From Malania oleifera (lineage: Eukaryota > Streptophyta > Magnoliopsida > Santalales > Ximeniaceae), in assembly GCF_029873635.1 (NCBI RefSeq), contig NC_080423.1:100812991-100876990 (forward strand): DNA of 64,000 nt, written 5' to 3'. A program made the position numbers and the translations under genes. Positions 12,030-24,100 of the stretch are shown piece by piece. Numbering within the stretch: position 1 is the first letter of the stretch; each line of letters opens with the position of its first letter. Under the pieces are notes generated by a model. The model was not told where the DNA came from and did no database searches. It saw only the letters and a list, made by a program, of their open reading frames with translations.

Positions 12030-13711
12030 CAAGCCCACAAGGCAGATGCCGTCGTTTCGCTCTCCGTACGCTATGCTCCCCTCACTCCACTCCGCTTCAC
12101 TTCCAGTATTGGTCTGCTTTCTCCGTACACATGTTTCACTTGATATGAATTACATACTATAATAATATATGTATTTTTTTTTAAGAGAAATGCCACTAAA
12201 AATTTGGAAAAAAAAAGTTATGGTAATGTAAATTTATCTTAGGTTCGGAAAGAACTTAAATTTGAATAAAATGTAATGTAAAATTGTGTTTGTAAAAAAT
12301 TATATTGAATTTTGTTCAAATCTAAATTTAAAGTGCTCTGGGTAAAAAAAAAAAAAAAAAAGAATGCAAATTCTTATTTTAAAACAGTATATAGAAGTCT
12401 TATAAATTGGAAAATTAAATTTTATTTTATTTAAATTTACGATAATCCTAATTTATAATATATAAAAATGATTTATATTCGCATAAATATAAATGTAAAG
12501 ATGAAAATTCATAGGCCGATTCTGCTGTAGTGGGGGAGGGCAAAAGTAAAAGAGAGGAGAACTGAGGAGTACTGGATGGCTGACAGCCCACCTAATGGGC
12601 TCTTTTTCCTATAAGGGTAGTCTGCCAATCAGTACCCCGAAAAAAGGACACAAAAGCAAGCATCACACTCAGATAAGCTTTTCCTTCCCCCTCTTCCTCC
12701 ATCCTCCTCTGCTTCTTTTAAAACCCACCAAAAGCCCCAAAGCAGAGTATGCTCTGTTTCTCCTGTACACTTCTTCCCAGACAAAAGCTTTTTTAGAGTG
12801 AGAAAGAGTTGATGTTTGTCCGGGTCCTAGAGAGATAAAGGTTGAAAATATATAAAGTAGAAATGTGGAGAGAGAAAGAGAGTGGTGGGAGGGAGGGAGG
12901 GAGGGAGACAGGTTTATTGTTGCGGAGTTATCTCTGCTAGTACAGAAGCTAGAGAAGGAGAAGAAGAGAGGGGCTCAAAAACCTTAAACTTAAAACGGTT
13001 CATTGTTCCTTTTTTTTTTTTTTCCTTGTTTTTTCCCATTATTCCAGTACGGTCACGAGTAAAGCTGTGCTCGTTTCACTGTAGACTATGCAATTTTCGC
13101 AGATGGGTTTTCTGTAATTGGATAAGGGGAAGGGAAAGATCCACGACGCATTGAACAGGGAGTAGATCTCACAGGTCGCAGCAGTGTGAATTTTGTTCCA
13201 TGTATCTTATAGGAATAGCATTTGGGTCCCAGTTTATCTTCTGCTTGCGGCTGGGAGCTGAATTAGGGTTTTATTAGGGTTTATGCCCAGAGAAAGAGAA
13301 GCTAGTGTAGGCAAGCGTTGAAAAGGCTGGTTTTATTATTGTTATTTTTTTGTATCGTTTACTGACGGGGATGTGTTTTTGTCCCGCTTTGAAGTTTTAA
13401 CATGTCACATAACTGGAAAGAAGAAATGTTTGAGGAGAACGATTCAGATGAAATGTTTTAAGGGTTCCTCTGAATTATTGTTAAAATCAGGGAAGAATTA
13501 CTGGAGAAGCAGAGTTTCTGGGTGTTTTAAATATGATCAAATTCTTAAACGTATTTGAGTGGGAATAGGATTTGGAAGGGTTAGCGAACTTAGCGGCAAG
13601 AATCTAGTTTATTTGGTGCCAATTTCAGCTGAAATCGGGGTTACGGCAATTTAACTGTTGTTGGTTAACATATAGTTATTTAAGCTGGAGCGCTTGGGAT
13701 TACCGGGAACC
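12030..13711 (+). promoter_or_regulatory. Promoter and 5' leader of the TOPLESS-related gene
   Basis: Base composition changes here from AT-rich spacer to pyrimidine-rich and GA-rich DNA: CT-rich 12675-12720, GAGAGAGAAAGAGAG and GGGAGGGAGG repeats at 12870-12906. TATA-like words occur near 12713 and 12849. Two TTAGGGTTT motifs (telo-box, AAACCCTAA on the other strand) lie at 13263-13271 and 13274-13282. Several upstream ATGs precede the real start at 13712 (CCGGGAACCATGTCT), so a leader intron is plausible, as in other TOPLESS genes, but I could not place it. The transcription start is not determined. Confidence 0.5.
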
Positions 13712-16700
13712 ATGTCTTCATTGAGCAGAGAACTGGTGTTTTTAATTTTACAGTTCTTGGATGAGGAAAAGTTTAAGGAAACTGTTCACAAGTAAGTTGG
13801 AGTTTTTTACATTTCGAAATTGAGCTCAAGTTGATTAATTATGCTCTGGTTTTTAATGTATATGTGATGGTATTATTTGTCGGACTTTCAGGCTAGAACA
13901 GGAATCTGGGTTTTTCTTCAATATGCGGCATTTTGAGGATCAAGTCCAGGCAGGTGAGTGGGATGAAGTCGAGCGCTATTTATGTGGGTTCACAAAAGTT
14001 GAAGACAATCGATACTCCATGAAGATCTTTTTTGAGATCAGGAAGCAGAAGTACCTGGAAGCCCTTGATAGGTGATTTCTTGACTTCATGATAGTTCATT
14101 TCCTGTTTAAGTCACGCCACTTAATCTGGTGAACAAGCTTTAAAATTAATCGTGTAACTGTTGTAATTTTGTATTGCAAGTGAATTGAGCGTTGTAGTGC
14201 TACTCAGTCTGAATAGTTTTTTGGTATAGGTTTCAGTTTGTGTGGTGCTGCCCCATCTGGAGTCTGTTTTTGTAGTGTATATGTTAGTTGACAACGTGCT
14301 TTGTTTCCTGTCATCAGGCAGGATCGAGCAAAGGCTGTTGAGATTCTTGTGAAGGACCTTAAAGTTTTCTCATCGTTCAATGAAGAACTTTTCAAGGAGA
14401 TAACCCAGCTGCTTACTCTTGATAACTTCAGGTACCATTTCCTGGTTGCACGATAACAGTTATGGTCTATTTTATTATTAGTCCTGATTTAGTCTGCTGT
14501 CTGTTTCATTCATCAGGCAGAATGACCAGCTGTCCAAGTATGGGGACACAAAATCAGCTCGGAATATTATGCTTGTGGAACTTAAAAAGCTTATTGAAGC
14601 AAATCCACTGTTCCGTGATAAACTTACATTTCCACCGTTTAAAAGCTCACGACTACGGACATTAATAAACCAAAGGTTATTCCAAATCTTTTTTTTGTTT
14701 TGAATTTTTATTCTTTTTTTCACACTTGAGCTGTCATTGTTCTTTATTCTGCAAAAAAAAAAGAAAAAGAAATACATGTTAAATAAATGTTGCTATATAT
14801 ATATATGTTGACATTCGACTCCTTGTCCTGGTTGGTTTAGCTCCTCATGTCAAAGATATGTTGCTGTCACATGTTATATATAGTTGGTTATCAACATTTT
14901 GTGTTTGGTACTTTGATAATCTCCTTTGCGATCCATGGTTAAAATGTATGTGTTTATTCTGTTGAAATTGGATTCCAAGTTGATTTAGCTCATCATTTCA
15001 AGAACAGTTATTTTAATTATTCTTTTATTATTTGAAAATTTCAGTCTCAATTGGCAGCATCAGCTCTGCAAGAATCCTCGTCCAAACCCTGACATCAAAA
15101 CACTTTTTACTGATCATACTTGCACCGCTTCTAATGGAGCTCGTCCTCCCCCTCCCACAAACAGCCCTCTCCTGGGGCCCATTCCCAAAGCTGGGGTTTT
15201 TCCTCCTATCGGTGCTCATGGTGTAAGTAATTTGCAGCTATTGATGTGCTTGGAAAAGTTTGTAGTGACCTGAAACAATACGTCTATTGACCTTATTGTG
15301 CAGCCATTTCAACCAGTTATTTCCCCATCTCCTGGTGCCATGGCAGGGTGGATGTCGGGCGCTGGTCCCTCTTTACCTCATCCTGCCGTGGCAGCAGGGC
15401 CTGCCAATCTTTTGCAGCCTTCTCATGCAGGTAGGCTGTTCCATTTTTTTGGTGTCTTTGTAACTGTGTAGAAGGTCGGGTGAATTACTTAATTGTCTTA
15501 ATTATTTTCTAATGCACGCAGCTGCATTCTTAAAACACCAAAGGACCCCTGCAAGCATTGCTGGACTAGAGTATCAACCACCTGAACCTGAGCACTTGAT
15601 AAAGCGTGTTCGCACTGGCCAATCTGATGAGGTGTGGATGAAAAGACAACATCTTCTGCATGATTTATAAATATTGATTTTCATTGATGCCTCGTGGTTT
15701 GATTATTACATGTATTGCAAAAAAACTGCAAATGCCTATTTTTAGGTGTCCTTTTCTGGTGTGACACATGCTCCCAATGTCTATTCACAAGATGACCTTC
15801 CTAAAGGTGTTGTGAGGACCCTTAACCAAGGATCTAACGTCATGACTATGGACTTCCATCCACAGCAGCAAAACCTTCTTCTGGGTTGGTAAAATGATTT
15901 CTTTTTTATATCACTTGGATTTTGAAAGTCTACTGATATCTTTGACTTACATTTTAAGAATTTTAGTTTTACTTTTCCTTTTCTTGACTGAACTTTGAAC
16001 TTTTTTCTTGTAGTTGGGACCAATGTTGGTGAAATTAGCCTCTGGGAAGTTGGATGCAGGGAAAGGTTGGTACATAAACCTTTTAAAGTTTGGGATATCT
16101 CAGCTTGTTCAAAGCCATTGCAGGTATTACTTGTTACAACTTCAAGGGAAGTTCTGTAGATTTTTATATTAACTGTTGTAACAATGATATTGAAGTTTGG
16201 TATACTTGGTATTATCATTTTATAATTTATTTCATATTTGCAGGCATCATTTTTGAAAGATGCTGCAATATCAGTTAATCGATGCATTTGGGGCCCGGAT
16301 GGACAGATACTTGGTATTAGCAGCATCATGGCTGAGTGTTTAATTATATTTATCTTGTTATTGCTATGCTTAGTTGTGATTTGCATCTTTTAGGTGTTGC
16401 TTTTTCAAAGCATATTGTTCAGACTTACACTTATAGTCCAACTGGAGAACTAAGAGAGCATTTGGAGGTTTGCCCTGTTCTCTGGATGTTATGTTCTCTG
16501 TTGGCAATGCATGGCACAGCTTATTGACTGCCTGTCTCATTTCTGTAGATTGATGCCCATATTGGTGGTGTTAATGACATTGCCTTTGCTCATCCCAATA
16601 AACAACCGTGTATTGTCACGTGTGGTGATGACAAGACAATCAAGGTATCAGCTGTGAGTGCTTGGTTAGATTAAAATGGAGTTTACTCATTAGAGTCCAT

Positions 16701-18198
16701 TGTGCAACAGGTATGGGATGCTATGACAGGTCGCAGACTGTATATATTTGAAGGCCATGAAGCTCCTGTATATTCAATCTGTCCTCACTACAAAGAAAAT
16801 ATCCAGGTAATTCTGCTGGAGAATTTGTTTGCCAGACTAGCTGTTATAGTAGTTTTGCACGTTGAACTCTTGTTCAAGCAGCATTTTATTACTTAACAAT
16901 TGATGGTAGAATAGGATTCCCAAATTTCATTTTATATAGGTCATTCTCATTATGTGCAGTTTATTTTCTCCACTGCCACGGATGGGAAGATTAAAGCTTG
17001 GCTGTATGATTGTTTGGGATCTAGAGTGGACTATGATGCCCCTGGACTTTGGTGCACTGTGATGGCATATAGTGCAGATGGTATGAGGTAAGGCTTACTT
17101 GGCCTGGTGATGGTAATGGAATGTTGTTTGAGTGTTTGAATCGAAGGCCTAGTGGCTAGTTCAACACCTGTGAGGAAGAGTGAGTTAGTTATTGTTTCTG
17201 GCATGAAAAGGGTAGGGATAGCCCTAAAATAACTTGGTATGAGGTAGTGAGAAAAGATTTAATAGCCTTAATCTAGTATAAGAAAATGCTCTTGATTGGG
17301 TGAATTGGGAAAAAAAAAGAATTCATGTTGTAGACCTCACTTAGGGGGACTTGAAGCTTGTGGTTGTTGTTGTATTGAAATATCTAGTATGTATTTAGTT
17401 GCATGATTATTTAGTTTTTTGTTTTTTTTTGTTTTTGTTTTTGTTTTTGTTTCGGGCTGATTAGATCCTTGGAATGCATGGTTGCTAATATCTCTTAATA
17501 GCCTTGTAGCCCTTAGGGTGTCATTTTTGCTTGTTTCCAGTGGTTTTGTCTTATGGGATTTGTATCTGTCCCTCAACATCTTCTGTTATGACATTTACCT
17601 ATTTTAGATGGTGCAGTGTGCTTTTTATGCCACTAATGTTTAATCTCCCCCAATAAATATGTTCAATTGCTTGATCAGAAAAGATGTTCAATTTTGCCTT
17701 TAGGCTTTTCTCATGCGGAACAAGTAAAGAAGGTGATTCTCATCTAGTTGAGTGGAATGAGAGTGAAGGAGCTATTAAACGAACATATTCTGGCTTCAGA
17801 AAGTGTCCTCTAGGTGTTGTCCAGTTTGACACAACAAGGAACCGCTTCTTAGCTGCTGGTGATGAATTTCAAATTAAGTTTTGGGACATGGACAATACCA
17901 ACATGTTGACAGCTAGTGATGCAGATGGCGGATTGCCTGTTAGTATTGCTAATTTTGTTGTGCTGATAGATTTAAAATTGAAGAATTGTGTGACATCTGA
18001 TTCTTCTTCTTACAAGTGTATTTTTTGCAGGCAAGTCCTAGATTGAGATTCAACAAGGAAGGGTCATTATTGGCAGTCACAACAAGTGATTGTGGAGTTA
18101 AGATTCTAGCCAACAATGATGGCCTCCGATTGATAAAGATGTTGGAGAGCAGGAATATGGAGGGAAATCGAGGCCCTTCTGAACCCATAAATTCTAAG
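13712..18198 (+). CDS. TPR3: TPR exons 1-16: LisH, CTLH, linker and first WD40 propeller
   Basis: This compact block encodes residues 1-688. Exons 1-4 (to residue 178) cover LisH and CTLH and most of the TOPLESS domain; exon 4 ends inside the codon after LINQ, placing Asn at 176. Exons 5-8 carry the proline-rich linker with SPLLGPIPKAGVFPP, GPFQPVISPSPGAM and the dilysine LIKRVRT. Exons 8-16 encode WD40 strands such as LLVGTNVGEISLWEVG, ITCGDDKTIKVWDA-like VTCGDDKTIKVWDA and FSTATDGKIKAWLYD. Most introns here are 70-250 bp, apart from those before exons 5, 14 and 15. Confidence 0.95.
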
Positions 18199-21100
18199 GT
18201 AGTTCCATGCTCCGGTCTTCTGTATTTGTTTCCTGTTGGAGTTAAAACTATAACACCCATCGCAAGTCTCTTGACCTTTCTTTGTGTTAGTTCAATTTTC
18301 TTCGGGAGATAAAAGTATTAACATTCATGTGGTAGTTTTTCAATTTGTAACTTCTACAGTCATAAGGTATGGTGATTATATTTGCCCTTCAAAAGCAAAT
18401 TTGAGACCTCTGGTCACTAGGGGAATAGAAAGGCAAACTGACCCTATGTTTGGAGAGGCCTTGGATTTGGAGTTGTATTGTATTTAGATGAGATGTAATA
18501 TAAAATTGTATTGAAAAATTTTCAAATCCACCGAAATCCAAATCCAAGGTCCAAAATCCATGCTCCCAAAAGTAGCGTGATTGTCGGGGACTGCAAACTC
18601 AGAGGTCTGTTGGCTTGTGTAACTGTAACTTGAAACTACTCTTAAGGTTAACTTTTTTGTGAATTTCAAATTCTATTTTTGATATATTTTTTACCAGGTT
18701 ATCAAAGTTAGTTTTAATTAGTTCCAGCATGTCACTGTGGTTATAATGTTCTTTAAGTAGGAATATCCTCCATTCATAGTTCTTCATGATTCGAGGTGTA
18801 CAATGCCGGCATGCCCACTTGATTTGGTGAAATTTTGGAGTCACTCTTGCAGCTTTATGGCGATGCAACTGAGATTAGATTCAAAATCATCTAATAGTCC
18901 TTAGATTTCCAAAACCCTTGCTCTTTCGTATCCCCTCAGTCACATCAACCATCTTTATTTAGAAAAAGTTACTTTGTTGTGTGATGAAGTAAAATTGAAA
19001 AGAAAGAATCACACATATGTCATCAACTAAATTTCATATCCGAACACAAATCTTCTGAACTTTGTTTTCCTGTTTTTGGTTTGTTGAGGTATGTTTATGT
19101 AACCTGAGAAGATACTTTGTCTAGAAAAAGTCAGACACTGGCGTTTAGTACAGTTGAGGCTTGGAGAAAATTTCAACCACTGCTTTTATTGCACATGATG
19201 AACTTCCTGCTTAGCTTTATTGCAAATGATGAACATCCTTTGAAAATAGCATTATGATGGTGAAAATAAAAAGTGGAGTTAGCTTGCTGATTATTATTAT
19301 GGATTCCAGCTATCCTTGCACAGAGCGATAGATTACACTGGCAATTGCATGAAAGGACAGATGTCACTTAATACTTGATTTTCCTGCCGTCACATGGGTG
19401 CATGTCTTCTTACTAGGTTGCTATCTGTCAATATTGATATATTTATGTACACATGATTCATAGCTGAGAAAACACTACATCCAACTAATGGTGGATCCTG
19501 AATTTTGTGAGAAGGGACCAAGGCTTTTAATAAAAAAAATTATGATGTTCATACTTTCATAGTTTTCTTTCATTTTATTTACTATTTTATGTGTAATGTA
19601 TTATTGAGTTAAGCATAATTTTTTTGTATTTAACAATTCTACTTTTGCATCTTATTTATTAAAAATATGAATAATATTTGAGATGATTTTTACTTTTAAA
19701 TATATTTGTGACATTGATTTTATACTTCAATTTACTAATTTTTCTTTTTAAATATTTTGAAGATACTCTATCCCTCTTAAATTATTCACTCTTAAATTTT
19801 TCATTCAATGTCTTAAATTGGGAAAAAAACTAACGAACTTATGTACTCTGCTATAAACAAAAATAAAATAAAAGATTTATTGAAGAAAAAATTACATAAA
19901 ATGTAGAATGAACTTGTTTTTCAAAATGTAGTTTTATTTAAATGCTAAAGCTATTTTATCACTCAGTCTTTACGGAGAAAAAGAAAAAAGAAATATTTCA
20001 TGATTCATCTTATCAATGCTTTTGGGGTAAGAAATGCAATGATATGCTCTTAGGCTAGAGTTAACTTGGCCTCCTTTTCTGGTTCAAATCTCTAACGCAC
20101 GTAATCAAGGTTATCAGCACAAGATGGATTTCAGGAAGGGGTTGTATAGCCTGGGAACAGTTTCTTATTTGGGGCAGGAGGAGCCAGCTTTATGCTTTTT
20201 CAGAACAGGGTACATGCCACGTCCATATTGCAGAAAGGGAAATTGGCACTTCCATATTGCAGCACAAAGTGAATGACAGGGTAAATCCAGTGGGGCAGAT
20301 TCTGACGAAGGACAAGAGTGATACAGTTCATGTTGGGATTTCCTGATGCTCCTGTACATTTAGTACTGGAGGGCTGCCGCTGTCAGGACGAGAGCTTGAT
20401 CAGGAAGATGGCGTCAGCAATAGTTTTTTGGTGGTGGGTGGGGTCACAAAAATCTATAGGAAGGGCGTGTGTATCCAAAGGACCACTGACAATGAGGGGG
20501 CAAGTCTACTGGTAGAGGAAGGAAATATGAGTGTTTATGCTTGCAATGTGGATCAGTGAATTGGTTCTGCTGGGACAATCGAAAAAAATTTAAGGAACAA
20601 TGCTTGAAGTACTTGTGTGTTTTGTGCTGTGTGTTGTGGCTTTCTGATACTGGAGGTTATGGAATTTGATTGGATGGGGGTAAAAAGAAGTTGAAGAAGG
20701 GGCAGCATGAATTAGCACATTTGAATTGCTTGGTGAATTACAACAGAAAGGGTTTAAAGAGCAGATTTCTTATTTGAATTGTCGATTAGGTTTTATTTTC
20801 TTTTGAGGATTGTTTGTCCTCTTTTAGGCTGTAATCCCTTTTCCTCTCTTAATATATATTCTTTTATTATTGATGGTTTTCATATGCCTTATTACAATTT
20901 ATTGTGATATTATTGTGGTTTGTCCTAAAAGAGTGTATTGAATTGTTCAATCCTGAGAAAAGTTATAGCAAATTGTATTTTGAGAGCTGGAAAGAAATTT
21001 GGGTTTTAATAATTAATGTAAGCAATAGGGAAAAAATATTTTGAACATCTTATAAAATACTTCAACTTATATTCTTACACTAAAATTTGGTAGAAGATAA

Positions 21101-24100
21101 TTTCTCTTAGGGCCTAGAGGAACACCAGATAGATTGATTTAGGAGGTTATAAATTTAAAATGGGATGATGCACTTCTTCCGTCATGTTTTCCAATTTCAA
21201 CAGGCCTTTAAATGTGTCTAAATTCTTTTTAAGGGGGTTAATAATGTAATATTAATGAAAGATGTTGGAATGATCTGCCCATCTCTAACTAAAATTTCCA
21301 CTGCCGTAGAGTTCATGAGCTCTGTTCAACTATAGTGTGATAACTGATAACTCTGAGGGTAAGATTGGCAGGAGGGAAATCAGAGGGCCAATAAGTCAGC
21401 TTGACTGAATAAAGGTGTTGATGTGGGTAAAGCCTAAGCAACTGTAACCTTTAAAGGTGCAGAACCCTGCTTAACAGCCCTGGCTATCCATTTTGGGACA
21501 AAGTCTTGACCTGGACAAGTCCTCCTTTTCTAGTGAGAGGGGGGAGCGGAAGAGGGGGGGGGGGGGGGAGTAAAAAATGTTTAGTTACCTGAACTTGCAT
21601 CAGAAGACTTAATTCAGTTTAAATGAACACAGTTGAGATGAACCTGGTGATAGAGTGATTTTTTGTTTGATGCTTTTGTGAGCCTGATTGCCATACCAAA
21701 TTAGAAAATAAAATTTTGTATGGTATAGATATTCCTATGATGCTTACGTACGTGCTCTTTTCTTCTAATTTTTTTGATCCTACTGTGATATCATTTCCTT
21801 ATATATTCTACATGTGTTTGGTTTTCTTGTACTAATCTCTTCTGCACAACACTTTTGCAGCCATTGATTGTTAATGCATTGGGTCCTGTTGGAAATCTTG
21901 CCGCTCCTGTTGCTCCTGCTCTCGAGCGTTCAGATAGAATCCCACCTGCTGGTTCCTTTAGCAACCTTGTAAGTTTAGCTTTTTGTCCTTGCTCTGTAAT
22001 TTCTAGAGCTACCAAGGTTCAAAAGCTTTCCTTTATTGTTACTGCAGGCTAGTATGGATGGCAGCAGGCTTGTTGATATTAAGCCAAGGATTTCAAATGA
22101 TGTAGACAAGATTAAGAGCTGGAAAATTCCAGATATTGTCGATCCATCTCAACTTAAAGCTTTACGATTGCCGGACACCATAGTAGCAGGCAAGGTAGGT
22201 GGTTTTAGTAATGAAGAATGCCAATATCATGGAAAAATCAATTGATTAGGCTGCATGCTGCAATATGACTTTTTTTTTGATAAATAAAGGGAATTTATTG
22301 AAAAGGCATCAAGGGGATGTGAGCCCGAATTACAACAAATTAATCACCTTGAAGGGTGTCGCAAAGATGAAAGATTACATTAAAGTCATAAACAACATTT
22401 GCACTGCGCCAGCTAGTTACTGCCTTTAATCACTTCTCTTGCTTTTCTGAAGCATTGAGGTTGGGTTACTGAAAACTCCTATTTTCTCTTTCCAAGCACA
22501 GCAGAAAATTGCGAGGGGAATGAGTGAAAAAGCCTTTTTCTTCCCTTTTGTTGCCCAAATCCCTCTCCAAGGCTGTGAGTCCGTGAGCCACCATTGTCTG
22601 ATCAAGTTCAGAGCCAAATTCCTCAGGTTCCTAGTCCAAGGGCAATGAAGGAGGATATGCTCAATTAATTCAGCATTGGCCATGAAAAGGGGCATCTGTT
22701 AGCGATGGATAGCCTCTTTCTTTGCAAGTTATTCAAAGTCAGGATCTTACCTTGAGTTGCCTCCTAAGCAAGGAAGGCAGCTTTTGTCGGGGGCAGCTGT
22801 CTTCTAAATTTGACTTCAAGTAAAACTTTTATTGTTGGACTCCGAAGGATAGAGTTCTCTGTAAAAGGATCTAATGGTGAAGACACCTTCTTATCTAAGG
22901 TCCAAGCTGGATGATTTGTGCTGTTTTGATGCTGGAAGGTGTAAAGATAGCTGTAGAAGTCTGTGATTTGGTGTAGTTCCCAATCTTCCACATTTGTAAG
23001 GAAGGAGATATTCTAAAACAACCCCTGATCTGAGGTTTGGACGTGCTGGCTGATGTCGGCATTTTCTTGCGTGCCATGTTATAAATGACTGGAAACAACA
23101 TACTAAGAGCCTCCTAACCATGCGACACATTAATGTTGTCCCCGTTGCTCGCATGGAATCTAATACAAGAAAGTAGATCATCCTATCCTTTCCTGATGAA
23201 TTCCACACTCATACACTACGCGGTCCTTTGTTAGCCTATGAAGTCCAATCAATTATGATCCGGCCCGTATTTCGTGATGATGATTCCCTACTGAAGGTTT
23301 TCCTTCTCAATCATGAATCTCCATAACCATTTCCCAAGTAGGTTTTGTTGGAAAAGTTGAGGGACTTCAAACCCAAGCCTCTTGAATGGATGGGCTGTTT
23401 CACCTTACCCCATTTGATGAGGTGGAATTTGAATTCCACCCCAAGTGCCCCCAAAGGAACCTCCTTTGAATTCCCTCAAGTCTCTTGGCAACATATGTTG
23501 GGAGAGGTAGGAGGAATATGAAGTAAACAGAAAGATCTGTTAAGGTGCTTTTAATGAAGGTGGGTTTGCCCCCTTTTGACAAAAATTCCTTTTCCATCCT
23601 GCCAACCTTTTTTTGAATTTTTCAATGATGGGATCTCCAATCTCTCTAACTACCTCCTCGTCTACTAAGTCAAGCTTAGCCTCCTGATTTAAAACAATAT
23701 CAGAAGGACCGAAAGGATTAGGTTTTTGTATCCTCTCGAGCTGCGGTGGGTGACATCCTAGTGTTGCCGGATACTCGGTCTATTACTAGAGTGGATAGTT
23801 TAGTGAGTTTTTTCTCTCTTTAGATCCTTCTTGAAATTAGATATAGGGGTTAATGGTGCATTTCCTGTGTACAGTCCTTCTAGGTCGTTCTTAAGTATTT
23901 TTTGGGTTGAGCTTTGTTTTGTTTTTGGTTTTTGCTTGGTGAGGTGGATTGTGGGTGGTGATTTTTATGTAGTTAGGTTCCTGCAGGAAAAGAAGGGGGA
24001 CAGTAGTGTTAAAGCTTCTACGTAGAAATTTGATTTGGTTATTAGGGAGTGTGGGTTGAGGGATCTTCCCTTGGGTAACACCAATTTTACGTGCTTAGTG

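Noticed and set aside
12882-13154. A 90-residue protein upstream of TPR
   Set aside because: It lies in the GA-rich leader, contains low-complexity glycine/arginine and T-run phenylalanines, and matches nothing I recognise. It is at most an upstream open frame.
15781-16386. A 201-residue minus-strand frame
   Set aside because: It overlaps TPR exons 8-10 on the opposite strand and is a shadow of that coding sequence and its introns.
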